The notes under the pieces are model-generated. The model did not search any database. It had not been told where the DNA came from and saw only the letters and a program-made list of their open reading frames with translations. Both the position numbers and the translations under genes were made by a program. A stretch of DNA of 64,000 nt from Lolium rigidum (taxonomy: Eukaryota; Streptophyta; Magnoliopsida; Poales; Poaceae). The stretch's first letter is position 1. Each line of letters starts with the position of its first letter. Location of the stretch: the NCBI RefSeq assembly GCF_022539505.1, contig NC_061508.1:64799754-64863753 (forward strand). The letters run 5' to 3'. This document shows positions 1 to 10,444 of the stretch, one piece after another.

Positions 1-87
1 GGAAGCAAAGCACATCTGCATTTGTATACTGTTCCTGCAGATTCTGCGGATGGAGTTAGTGGTGAGACAAGGGTGAATGATCCTTAA
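1..87 (+). CDS. Possible 3' end of an unidentified gene (partial)
   Basis: Frame 1 is open from the first base to a TAA at 85-87, giving 28 residues with an unremarkable composition. The window edge cuts it, so no start, splice site or domain can be seen. I do not recognise the family. It could be chance, since 28 codons open at the edge is weak evidence. The AT-rich stretch after the stop would fit a 3' UTR. Confidence 0.25.
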   Translation, partial: GSKAHLHLYTVPADSADGVSGETRVNDP

Positions 88-796
88 TCAGGCGCCCACA
101 CCTGAACTCAATGAACATGCATGTGGTTGGTGGGTGTACTTTCCACTTGGTATAATTGTTTCATCTTTTTTTCCTCCTAGAAAAAGATACCCAAAGACAT
201 CTTATATCTCATATTCATCATCATTCAATTGTTCGTGTTAAAACATGCACCGAACAAGCAGAAAAGACCGGGGCACCTGCAAACAGACCAAGGCTTAAAA
301 GACCGCAATAGGCATTTGCCACGAACAATGATATCCGCTAATGAATCGAGAAACCCGACCTTGACGTAGACAAAAACGAACAAAGAGGTCGAAAGTATCG
401 CACCACAGAGCATCGAGCAACTTTCCCTAATCGACACACCAACTGCCAAGATCCACAGATCTAGTGTCGCCTACCACCCTTCGCTAATGCTGGAGCAAAC
501 ATTGACGAGGTAGGAAGAGGCTAGATACCTTATTCCAACGCGCCATCATTGCCATGACCTCGTCGGTGCCGCTAGGGAGACCAAAACCAATCTAAAACAA
601 GGACCTGCAAGAGCTAGAACAAAAAGGAACGAGTTCTGGGACCTCTTTGCTGCCGACGAGATGACTAGATGGAAGAGAGAAGGGGGCGGGGGGAACCGAG
701 GCGGCGGCGTGGCGCTAGGAAAACTCTTGATTGGTGGAGGGAAGCTGTGGCGGCTGACAAGCATTCCTATCTTGTTGCTTGTGTGACGCAGGGGTC
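88..796. other. Intergenic; possible antisense retroposon remnant
   Basis: No convincing gene. A T-run near 168-175 is followed by sequence whose reverse complement has the look of a retroposon tail (poly-A on the minus strand). I could not find matching target-site duplications, so this is only a suggestion. The last five bases, GGGTC (792-796), are the left TSD of the element that follows. Confidence 0.3.
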
Positions 797-1960
797 TGTT
801 GCGGTCAGAAACCCACCGGTGAGCAGCGACGGGCAACACAGTAGAGTCGGGAGGCTCCTAGGACTGCGGCTGGCCCTGGTCCCTCGAGCGACGGCCCGCA
901 AAGCCTCGGCACGCACGTCCGATGCTGGTGCAAGGGCGTGCCACCTAACCTATACCTGGTCAGGAAGGTGATGGATTTGCTTCGCTTAGTTTCCTGCATG
1001 GCATACACGTAAACATTAAATACGAGCCTCGATCGGCTCTCAGGTTGTCTCGTGAATTGGCTCAAGGAGCCGATCCACCCATGATCTGTATGAGGTATAC
1101 GATCACATGGTGGTCCTGCTTGATCAATATGAAGCTAAAACGACCTACGACGATTTAGGGTTTTCACCACATAATCGGAACATCCTACACGTGATTGAGC
1201 CTGGCAGCCACGCACGGTGATAATAAACCGACCCTAGACAAGGCCTAAAAACCAACATGAAGTTGATCCCCGGAACATCTCATCTAGGGCTAGCAAACTA
1301 CACCCTACGTGCTCACTGGATCCTTCAACCCGTTTGCAAGGCCTAACTATGCAGATATTAAACTAATCCTTGAAGAACAAGGAGCAATCATAACGGATCG
1401 GATCTACTAAATAATGATCAAACGAGGTGCCGCCCTTACACCTAAGATAGGTGTAAGGGCGGCTAGACGTCTAAGGGTTGCATGGACGAAAGCATATTAT
1501 ACGATGAAACAATGCTAACCCTAACACATCTATGATAACCACGTTGCTCGCCATCAACAAGGCTTCGGCGACGAGCAACGCATGAACAGCGAATAAACGT
1601 GTACTTGCCCTAGATCGCAAGATGCGATCTAGGCAGCATGATGCTTACCCGGAAGAAACCCTCGAAACAAGGGGTTGGCGATGCGCCTAGATTGGTTTGT
1701 GATGAACGTGATTATTGTTTTCCTCAATAACCCTAGATACATATTTATAGTCCGTGGACTTTCTAACGTGGGAATAATCCCAACCGTGCATGAGCCAAAT
1801 TCTATCTAACCGACACGTATCCTACTATATTTACAGATACACGGGCAAACTAGCCCAAACTTTGTATACAAGGCCGATTCATGTATTTCCTCCGTGTATA
1901 TTCTTCAAGCCCATCTTAATCGCGGCCCACCTCTGATCCGGTCAAATTCTGGTGATAACA
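797..1960 (-). repeat. 3' LTR of Tat-like element
   Basis: 1,164-bp direct repeat of 7526-8688, with scattered substitutions and small indels. It begins TGTTGCGG and ends GATAACA on the plus strand. It holds the same hairpins as the other LTR: 15-bp perfect arms at 1429-1443 and 1449-1463, and 11-bp arms at 1609-1619 and 1623-1633. Confidence 0.92.
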
Positions 1961-1975
1961 CATGCCCCCCTGGTT
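1961..1975 (-). other. Polypurine tract of Tat-like element
   Basis: On the minus strand a G-run (CCAGGGGGGCATG) lies directly upstream of the 3' LTR, where plus-strand DNA priming is expected. This agrees with the coding direction. Confidence 0.6.
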
Positions 1976-2154
1976 TTGGAAATGATAATTCCAAAATCAA
2001 TCTGTTTTTTCTTCGTCGGGTCATGTCGTGGCAGAGCAGAACCGTCGCGTACCTTCATCATGATGACTTGCCTTCTCAACTTCTCCGCGTGACCTAGCAA
2101 AAAAAATTTCTTTGGGCACCACTTCCTCGGAAACTGCTGTGGCATTGAATCTCC

Positions 2155-2252
2155 ACCATATCCCTTTTATTTAACCGCATCGAGCAGTTTACTTCTTTAT
2201 CCCCTCCTCATCCTCTGTTCCTCTGTAGTACTCGAAAAACCCTTCTTCCACC
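2155..2252 (+). promoter_or_regulatory. Promoter-like leader of antisense ORF
   Basis: A TATA-like CTTTTATTTAACC at about 2164-2176 precedes a pyrimidine-rich leader and an ATG in the good context CCACCATGG at 2253. The orientation is opposite to the retrotransposon. Antisense ORFs of Tat elements are known to have their own promoters, but transcription here is inferred from sequence only. Confidence 0.4.
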
Positions 2253-2710
2253 ATGGACTCCTCCTCCTCTTCCTCCTCCGGTCTTTCCTACCGGTCTTCT
2301 TCCTCCCGCGAGCCGACGCCGGAGGACATACGCGCCCCGGAGCGATGGGACGAGGCGGACTGGGACTTCTCCGTCTGGTCCGAGGATGATGAATCCCTGA
2401 CCGATGGGGAGGACAACCTTCATTTCCTCATTGATGGGGATTCGGAGGAGGAGGACGACGATGATGCTCTCTGGGCCAAGACATCTCTTCCGATGAGGAG
2501 GATGAAGAAGTGGAGGAGGACACCTCCTCCGACGAGTACCCGCCGATGAAGCGCTTCCGCGCCGGGTCGGATGATGATGACGACGACGATGATGACGAGG
2601 AGGAGTACGGGGCCCCTGCCGAAGGTTACGGCAGCAGTGACGAGGAGCCCGCCGGCAGCAGCGCCGACGGCAGCCACGACAGCACCGACGAGGGCAGCAA
2701 CGGCCCTTAG
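2253..2710 (+). pseudogene. Antisense ORF, Ser-rich acidic protein, frameshifted
   Basis: Starts at an ATG in good context with a poly-Ser run, then a strongly acidic region (runs of Asp and Glu), ending at TAG 2708-2710. The reading shifts by one base near 2478: the first frame continues only into basic residues, while a second frame carries on the acidic, Ser-rich composition. It lies on the strand opposite to gag, between protease and the 3' LTR, the position of the antisense ORF in Tat-lineage elements. No enzyme motif is visible. The acidity could be due to GA/TC-rich low complexity, so function is unknown. Confidence 0.5.
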
Positions 2711-3067
2711 ACCAGGACTAGTAGCACAGGACTAGTATGATCGTAGTAGTAGTGCATTAGGCATCGGATGATCCTTTTGAGAGCCATCGGCTCTTTCTTG
2801 TAAAGCCATTCCTTTGAATCAATAAGAACTGTTCTTCCAACTTTGACTCTCCATTGATCCAATTTCAAGTCCTCCATTTGCCGCACCAAGAACCGATAGC
2901 AACGTATCGGACTTTTCGCCTCAAACGCCCATGAAGCCAGACTCAAATAATTTAGACAGTCATCCAAACACTCCTCAAATTCAGACTGTGATTTAATATC
3001 TGACCATAATACTTTGCAACCCTAAAGCCGATGGCTGTTCATCAGCTGTTTTGAAAATCCAGTCTCC

Positions 3068-3806
3068 TTGCAGCAACAGGACGGTCCAGACCCTGTAGAT
3101 GATGACGGCTCCCCTTTCAGATTCCTCCCAGCAACTCCAGTGGTCCCTCTTCTGCAAAACTCATCACCTTTGCAGGAGGTTGTGATGCAGAGCCAGCCGA
3201 TGATACCCAAATCAGCTTCCAAAAGCAGAGTGTCTACTAGGTCAGCTGCCCCCCGAGCCTCAGTCAAGGCGAGAACAGCGGTGAGGACACACAGTTCAGT
3301 CGAAGGGACTCGAGCTCGGGCAATTCTGAGAAAACCACCACGCAGAGCCAGCCAGACTTGCCACCGTCGGCTTCCAAGAAAAGGTCAGCCCCTGAACATG
3401 CCGTTTCCCAAACTCTCATCAAAGCGGGGCAGGGCAGCCTACGCACAGAGAGCCGATGTCTGCTGAACTGGCGACCTTGCGCAAAGGGTTGGAGGTCCTC
3501 GCAGAGAAAGTTCGGGCACCAAAACAGTTCATTGAAGCTAAGGAAGCTCTCATCGTTCACTCCCTCGAGGAAGCAGAAGGCCTCAAAGCTAAACTGAAGA
3601 CCGACTTGGCCGAAATCCGCGCCTTGAACACGCAGCTGGTAGATCCTGTAATTTGTACTAGAGTCGATGGCTGTGCATCGGCTTTGTTTCTTAGTTCTAA
3701 AGTCGATGTCTGTGCATCGGGTGTACATTATAAAAAAATTTTACTGGCCGATTTTCCTATCGGCCCCCAATATTTCACTGCACATGTATCGCACATGTTC
3801 ATCTGA
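3068..3806 (+). pseudogene. Second part of antisense ORF, coiled-coil region
   Basis: Two overlapping plus-strand frames. The first (3068-3466) is preceded by a splice-acceptor-like TTGCAG, and is Pro/Ser/Arg-rich. The second (3456-3806) starts with a heptad-like stretch (ELATLRKGLEVLAEKV and on to about residue 60), followed by non-coil sequence after a possible splice donor GTAGAT at about 3640. This suggests a spliced antisense gene with a coiled coil, now broken. I do not recognise a named domain. Confidence 0.35.
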
Positions 3807-4171
3807 TTAGGTGCCCCCCGAGCCGAATCTGTCAGGTAACTGCAGATATCGGCTCTGTAGTTAGCCAAGGCACTGTACTTGAACGTCGGCTCCGTCAGGA
3901 CCAATGTTGACTTCTTCCAGCTCATCAGCCGACGTAAACCCGTTTCCCGTTAGCTCGACGTTGAACACAGGCATAACGTATGGTGAGGATAATTTTGGCC
4001 GATTGCTGGAATCGGCCTCCATGTTGATTGAATTGCTCAATGAAGGTTTACATCTTGGTCTTGCTTTACTATAACCACGTAACATGCTTGAGGCAAGATT
4101 ATCCCTTTTTATTTTTTGGGGCCGATCACAAGGATCGGCCTTGCCACATTCGTCCATAGATTTTGCTCTTG

Positions 4172-5171
4172 TTACACGGTCAGGCCGGTGGATAAGACCA
4201 GCCTCACTCCGTTCTTCGTCACGTCGATGCGCTCGCGATCGTCCAAAGTGATGCCCGAGAGTGGCTCTGGCTCTGTCGTCTCCCAAACGTTCATGCCGGC
4301 CGTTGAAATCTCGGCTGAGTCATCCGCTTGGACGACCTCTACTTCATCTCCATCCCACTGTATTAAACATTGGTGCATCGTGGATGGAATGCAACGATTG
4401 GCGTGGATCCAATCTCTCCCTAGCAGGACAGCATAGGTGCTCTTGCTATCGACAATAAAGAACGTCGTAGGGATGGTTTTTCTTCCTATGGTCAGATCCA
4501 CGGTCAGAACACCTTGTGCTTCAGATGCTTGACCGTTGAAATCGCTCAATGTAACGTTGGTCTTGATCAGATCCGAGCTAGAGCGTCCCAACCGACGTAG
4601 CATGGAGTATGGCATAATGTTGACTGCCGCTCCGGTGTCCACCAGCATCTTGTTGACGGGCTGCCCATTGATATAACCTCGCAAGTACAGGGCCTTCGGG
4701 TGTCACGTAGCTTCTTTCTCGTGGCTTCTCAAAGATAACCGGCCGTGGGCCGCAGTCAAGTTGTGCCACAGGTGCTTCGTCTGATCCTGGAGCACTAAAC
4801 TCCGCCGGAAGGATGAACACCATGTTTGTGCCAGCCGATGTCTCATCATCGGCTTTCCTTTGTCTGGGGCGCCACTCTTTCTTTTGTGGCCGACCTTCCT
4901 CGTCCAGAGTTCGCTGGATTTTCGCGGCCAGATCAGGCCGCGCCTTCCTCAACGTGTGCAGGTATAACCTTTCGGCTTCCTCCAAACCACGTAGTCGCTG
5001 AACCCTACGCTTTTGGGAACGGCTGAGTCCATCAGGGCACCACCTTGGCCGGTGGTACTTATCTTCTTCTTCTTCATCATCGTCTTCTAACTCCTCGAGA
5101 TCTTCCACCCGAGAGGACTCAGCGTGCTTGTTCCGAGGCGGGAGAGGCCCTAGACGTTTGAACACGGACAC
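4172..5171 (-). pseudogene. Retrotransposon aspartic protease region, frameshifted
   Basis: The downstream frame (4684-4172) has a retropepsin active-site motif VDTGAAVN at about residues 15-22, and LLGRDW further on, the usual second half of the fold. It ends at a stop with no reverse transcriptase after it. The upstream frame (5171-4578) is acidic then basic, and links gag to protease through a frameshift near 4690. Protease would process the Gag polyprotein. No pol follows. Confidence 0.75.
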
Positions 5172-5196
5172 GTCACCCGCATCCTTCTTCTTCTAT

Positions 5197-7464
5197 CTAC
5201 ATTACGGCGCGTTGCCGATTGTAGGCAATCGGCTCATTCCTGAATCCCAGCGAGTGTACGAAGAAGGGACAGTCCCAGTGCCTATCCACGTCGTCTTGCT
5301 CTCTTGACTTTTCCTTGGCGTGACGCTCATATCTCTCCTCGTCGCGATCATGCCGACGCTGTCTCCTAGCGTACCTGCTAGCCAGACGATCTCTTTCGTC
5401 GTCGTCGTATCGTCGGTGTTGGTCGTATTGACTCACGTATTTGTTGAGGAGGTGATCGGAGAGAGGTCGCTGATATCGCACGTTCTTCACTTCTCCCTCT
5501 GTGATGTAGCGCTTGCCATCGTGGCGGAGCCGATCGCGTGGAACGGCTTCCTCTTTGCCCTTGTTATGAGAGCAGGCTGCCCTCGTCTCGTCCTTACCGG
5601 GGTGGTGCCCAGGTCCTACCATGTTGATGTTGAACGAAAAACCTGGCTGGCACCTCCCAGGGTAAGTGCACTCCACCATGTTAACGGCGGGGAAGGGGTG
5701 TGTGTCGACTTTCATGGCGTACTGGCTGAAAATTAGACGCCATTGTTCTATCGCCATTTGGATCTGCTGACGCCACACCCTGCAGTCATTGGTGGTATGG
5801 GTGAACGTGTTATGCCACTTGCAGTATGGCTTTCCGTTCAGCTCCTGCGCCGTGGGGATTTTGTGGCCTTCGGGTACCTTTAGCTGCTTCTCCTTAAGTA
5901 GGAGGTCGAAAATTTGCTTAGCCTTGGTCACGTCGAAGTCAAACCCTCTTGGAGGACCTTGTGGCTTAACCCATTTGCAGGACACGGGGCTTGCCCCCGA
6001 GTCCATTCAGCCACTTGCTACCTCTTGATCTCCCGCGGAGCCTTCATCTTCATCTGCCTCAACCAGGACCACCGCACGCTTGAATTTATCCCGGTACACC
6101 TCTGGGTGGCGCTGTTCATATAACGACAGCTTCTGCACCATATGCGCCAATGAAGGGTAGTCTGCTTGGGAGGCCACATCCTTGATCGGTGATGCGAGAC
6201 CCACCACCGCCAACTCGACTGCTTCTTTCTCAGTCACACGAGCCGAATAGCATCGGTTCCTAACGGTCCTGAAGCGCTGGATGTATTCTGACACTGTTTC
6301 TCCGCGCTTCTGTCGTACTTGTGCTAGATCGGCAATGCCAGCCTAGGAAGCCTTTGAGTGATACTGCATGTGGAACTGTTCTTCCAACTGCTTCCAAGTC
6401 CGGATTGAGTCTGGTGGCAGCGATGTGTACCACCCGAAAGCCGATCCTGTGAGGGACTGTGCGAAGAACCTCACACGTAGCTCATCTGATGCTGAGATCG
6501 TGCCCAGCTGTGCCAAATTCATGTTCGATTGAACTGGAGCCATCTGACCCACTAAACTTGGAGAATTCAGGGAGCCGATATTTGGGTGGTAGTGGGATCA
6601 AATCGTACTCGTTGGGGTACGGCTTGGAATAGCCGATTGCCCTCCTTTTCGGCACCATGCCGAACTGGTCTCTCAAGATTGTATTGATCTGATCCGCGGT
6701 GCTGGCTGCAGGAGTCGAACTCGAAGATTCGCTGGAGTGGCATACTTAGCCAGCCACGCTTGCTTCTCAAGCTCTGAGCCAACTGCAGGAGTTGAGCTGT
6801 GGAGGTTCGTCGGAGTGGCATACTTAGCTAGCCACGTCTGCTTCTCAAGATCTGTTCCCGAAGTTCCTCCTGCTGTTCCAGAAGTCCCTGCTGTTGCAGT
6901 CTGGTTCGTGAGTGCCCAGTTACTGCAGTCTAGCACGTATGTGCACGTGTATCCGTGAGGGATCTCCTTCGGCGCCTCATACAAGAACTGGTAATCACTA
7001 GGGTCACCACCGATCTTGTAGACGACGTATGCCGGTGAACTCGACACTTCTGGTGCTGCCAACGCGAACGGCAGCGGTGGTCGGGACTAGAGTGGTATCT
7101 CTCCTTGGTGAGTCCCTAGAGCTGGTCCTGACGGAGAGTGCTGATGCCTCATGATTTCCTGGATCACCCGAAGGGCGATACGCTCCAAAGTGTTCACCAG
7201 GCTCTCAGAATGGCGGTGCAGCGAATGAGCTACCGTGAAATTAATCTCCTGACGCAGAGACCTGGTGCGTTCTTCTGACGGGGCAGACAGATCCACTCCA
7301 TCGAGCGCGCCTTCAGGTGAGAACCCCTTCCACCTAATGCCGTGTGAGCGGGTTCTCTGGAAAGAGCCGATGAGGTCGGCTTCGAGGATAGCTTTGACCT
7401 CGTCATACTTCTTCTTGAGCTCCTCAGTCAGATCTTCGTACGTGATCGGAGTACCTTCCGCCAT
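5197..7464 (-). pseudogene. gag: Gypsy gag remnant (Tat-like), multiply broken
   Basis: The likely start is the Met codon at 7462-7464, 62 bases inside the 5' LTR end. Reading runs through in-frame stops at 7087-7089, 6343-6345 and 6007-6009, with frame changes near 6700, 6545 and 5190. A retrotransposon-gag domain is clear at about 6480-6360 (GSAFGWYTSLPPDSI...WKQLEEQF style). A later Cys/His segment (YCKWHNTFTHTTNDC, about 5830-5780) replaces a classical CCHC knuckle, as in Tat-type gags. An imperfect internal repeat around LEKQ-WLAKYATP occurs twice near 6740-6850. Capsid role is inferred from family knowledge. Confidence 0.75.
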
Positions 7465-7502
7465 CTCGGATGTAGATGGCGATGCGGTTGATGTCGAAGA
7501 CG

Positions 7503-7525
7503 GTCCCACCGGGCGTGCCGAAATG
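7503..7525 (-). other. Candidate primer-binding site of Tat-like element
   Basis: On the minus strand, directly after the 5' LTR end, the sequence is CATTTCGGCACGCCCGGTGG. The core GGCACGCCCGGTGGGAC looks like a tRNA 3'-end complement with the usual TGG changed to CGG. I cannot name the tRNA from sequence alone. Confidence 0.45.
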
Positions 7526-8688
7526 TGTTGCGGTCGGAAACCCACCGGCGAGCGGCGACGGGCAACACGAGTAGAGCCGGGAGGCTCCCGGGACTGCGGC
7601 TGGCCCCTGGTCCCTCGAGCGACGGCCCGCAAAGCCTCGGCACGCACGTCCGATGCTGGTGCAAGGGCGTGCCACCCGACCTATTCCTGGTCGGGAAGGT
7701 GATGGATTTGCTTCGCTTAGTTTCTCGCATGGCATACACGTAAACATTAAATACGAGCCTCGATCGGCTCTCAGGTTGTCCTGTGAATCGGCTCAAGGAG
7801 CCGATCCACCCATGATCCGTATGAGGTATACGATCACATGGTGGTCCTGCTTGATCAATATGAAGCTAAAACGACCTACGATGATTTAGGGTTTTCACCA
7901 CATAATCGGAACATCCTACGCGTGATTGAGCCTGGCAGCCACGCACGGTGATAATAAACCGACCCTAGACAAGGCCTAAAAACCAACATGAAGTTGATCC
8001 CCGGAACATCTCATCTAGGGCTAGCAAACTACACCCTACGTGCTACTTGGATCCTTCAACTCGTTTGCAAGGCCTAACTATGCAGATATTAAACTAATCC
8101 TTGAAGAACAAGGAGCAATCATAACGGATCGGATCTACTAAATAATGATCAAGCGAGGTGCCGCCCTTACACCTAAGATAGGTGTAAGGGCGGCTAGACG
8201 TCTAAGGGTTGCATGGACGAAAGCATATGATACGATGAAACAATGCTAACCCTAACACATCTATGATAACCACGTTGCTCGCCATCAACAAGGCTTCAGC
8301 ACGAGCAACGCATGAACAACGAATAACCGTGTACTGCCTAGATCGCAAGATGCGATCTAGGCAGCATGATGCTTACCCGGAAGAAACCCTCGAAACAAGG
8401 GGTTGGCGATGCGCCTAGATTGGTTTGTGATGAACGTGATTGTTGTTTTCCTCAATAACCCTAGATACATATTTATAGTCCGTGGACTTTCTAACGTGGG
8501 AATAATCCCAACCGTGCACGAGCCAAATTCTATCTAACCGACACGTATCCTACTATATTTACAGATACACGGGCAAACTAGCCCAAACTTTGTATACAAG
8601 GCCGATTTATGTATTTCCTCCGTGTATATTCTTCAAGCCCATCTTAATCGCGGCCCACCTCTGATCCGGTCAAATTCTGGTGATAACA
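7526..8688 (-). repeat. 5' LTR of Tat-like element
   Basis: 1,163-bp copy of 797-1960. On the minus strand a TATA-like CTATAAATATG lies at 8469-8479. Downstream of it in the same sense are three hairpins: arms 8334-8347 and 8351-8364 (14 bp, 3-base loop), a 9-bp stem near 8274-8310, and arms 8160-8174 and 8180-8194 (15 bp, 5-base loop). All would lie in the RNA leader if transcription starts near the TATA box. Confidence 0.92.
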
Positions 8689-8693
8689 GGGTC

Positions 8694-9418
8694 TTGAGAC
8701 GAATTTCAACTATGAAAAACACATAATTATTTAGCCTTAGGTTATGGCATAGGCGCATAGCAGATTAGAGGCCATATTTAGCCTTAGGGGTCATGTTTCG
8801 AAGTGTACGATAAAACTCGCCACAATAGAGATATCATATAGAGTATCATGCATTCTGCGTCACATTGAGTTAATTATGGCCGCCATGTTGATCTTCTAAA
8901 GTGGCTTTCATTTATCTGACGGCTTCAGTTGCGTGGCACGGCTGCAGCGCGACACGTACACGAAGCCAGGAATGCGGTTAGCAGAACCGTTGTGCAGCCC
9001 GAAAGCGATAGGGCTTGCCGTAGGCAGACATCGGCCATCGCGCGCGCATGGACGCGCTGCAAACGGACGGACGGCCGCCCCTAGCGCCCATGCAGTTCAG
9101 AGTTCAGTGCGCGGAGGTGCAGTTCACTGAGCACCGGCCCTCCCCACTGCTCCACTACTTCAACGGGTTCGCGTCTGACCCTCCTCGTCCCTGCCGCGCG
9201 CCTGCCGGTACGGTGCAAAACGCCCATATCATTTCAGCCTTTTTCTGACCTCCGCCACGTACCACCCACGGTGGTGGATTCTTTTGATGCGTTTGCCTTT
9301 GGCCCAAAGGGATACCTGCGTGCGCACGCACGCACGCTTGCATGCATGGTTTTTACATTTTAGTTCAGTAGAAAGGAGACGGGTTGCAAAAGTGGCAAGG
9401 GAACCGGTCCATCGCCCT
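8694..9418. other. Low-copy-looking intergenic DNA
   Basis: No gene recognised. ATTTAGCCTTAGG occurs twice (about 8729 and 8776). 8920-9250 is GC-rich with short open frames of no recognisable family. A short alternating CG/TGCA stretch lies near 9318-9346. Confidence 0.4.
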
Positions 9419-9420
9419 TA

Positions 9421-9640
9421 CTTCCTCCACATCGTTTTTCGTGTCAAAAATTTACTAATGATTTAGTGAACCAAATAAGTTATATGGTATTTAAAAATAT
9501 ATCATCGAAAAGTTCATTGAAATATAGAACCGATGATAATAATTGTTTTGAATGACATGTAACTCATATTTGGTTGATCCAATTAATAGTTTAAGTTTGT
9601 CTCAAAAACAAAGTGGCCTTGTATTTAAGAACGCAGAAAG
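9421..9640. mobile_element. Probable Stowaway-like MITE
   Basis: AT-rich 220-bp segment flanked by TA on both sides (9419-9420 and 9641-9642). Ends are CTTCCTCCAC... and, inverted, CTTTCTGCG..., a degenerate form of the CTTCCTCC/CTCCCTCC ends of grass Stowaway elements. Interior phrases such as ACATGTAACTCATAT and AGTTTGTCTCAAAAAC are typical of such MITEs. No coding capacity. The terminal repeats are eroded. Confidence 0.5.
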
Positions 9641-9688
9641 TATCACCATGGGAACGTTCGAGTAAGGTGCGCGATCTAAATGTTGTTA

Positions 9689-10444
9689 GAGCATCTTTAG
9701 TCACTTCATATATATAATGGCCGCTAACAACGTCGGATCGGGCGCATAGGAGGCATCGGCGGCGGTTGGTGTGTACCGGGGCACCTCTTTCGAGCCATGC
9801 CCCCAATAGATTTTTGACCTAATATTTTTCCATATGCAATCATCTTTAAACAGTTTGGTAAAGTTTCAACACATAATTATTTTTACAATAATCAAAATTA
9901 AGTTTCATGACCAATGCATGCAAGAAGCATCTCAAGATATCCTTGCCTTTAATTTTCTACGATGATACGAGTTGTTTCTGCTTCACTGGGTCCTCTTAGT
10001 CTTAGATAGTGTGGTTCAAACTCTCCACCACGGCCTTGCAAAACTTTTACATGCTGGGAAGTGGAAAAATAGTCTGTCATATAGCATGTCAAGAACCTCC
10101 ATCATCTGTCTTAGCTTGGTATTCATTCGTCCATAATTCAAGCCTTCATGATTCAGAGTGTCATTCTTCGGCTCATCCGCTTGTGGTTGTAGAAGACAAG
10201 CGAGGATTGTCAAGTGATTGTCTTCATCGGCGGCAACATTGGCTTTCTCTTCCATTAAATGAAGGACCATCATCTATTCATCGCTATCCATATCTATGAA
10301 TAAAATAACGGAGCAATCAATCAACCGAATGGCCGCGAGAGCCATAAAAATCTGGAAATGAATCCTACTGAGGAAAACGGTCAAACACCTTGCGTGCGAA
10401 CTGGGAGTGGGAGGTCGAAATGAGTCGCGAGGGGAAGACAAGGC
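9689..10444. mobile_element. Left part of probable Harbinger-type DNA transposon
   Basis: Starts GAGCATCTTTAGTC after TTA (9686-9688). The matching inverted end GACTAGGGATACTC is at 49278-49291, followed by TTG. Ends match in about 12 of 16 positions, and the 3-bp TSD differs by one base. The body was split by the 38.5-kb composite; without it the element is about 1.09 kb. A minus-strand open frame (10016-10273, 85 residues) inside is not recognised. The family is inferred from the ends and the TTA target only. Confidence 0.4.

Larger units (their letters stand above)
797..8688 (-). mobile_element. Non-autonomous Tat-like Gypsy LTR retrotransposon
   Basis: Complete 7,892-bp element with LTRs at both ends (TG...CA on the plus strand) and a perfect 5-bp TSD GGGTC at 792-796 and 8689-8693. 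Coding direction is minus: gag near 7.46-5.2 kb, then protease to 4172. Reverse transcriptase, RNase H and integrase are absent. The space between protease and the 3' LTR carries plus-strand open frames, an arrangement known from Tat-lineage Gypsy elements such as Grande and Retand. Gag carries stops and frameshifts, so the copy is dead. Lineage is inferred from gene order and the gag style; I do not assign a family name. Confidence 0.9.

Noticed and set aside
2420..2677. Minus-strand frame opposite the acidic antisense ORF
   Set aside because: A shadow of GA/TC-rich repeats, with a Val/Ile/Ala-rich pseudo-membrane look but no start context.
9318..9346. Z-DNA-like alternating CG/TGCA stretch
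   Set aside because: Short, and common in grass intergenic DNA; no further support for function.
10016..10273. Harbinger transposase fragment
   Set aside because: I could not see the catalytic motifs; the 85-residue frame is left unassigned.
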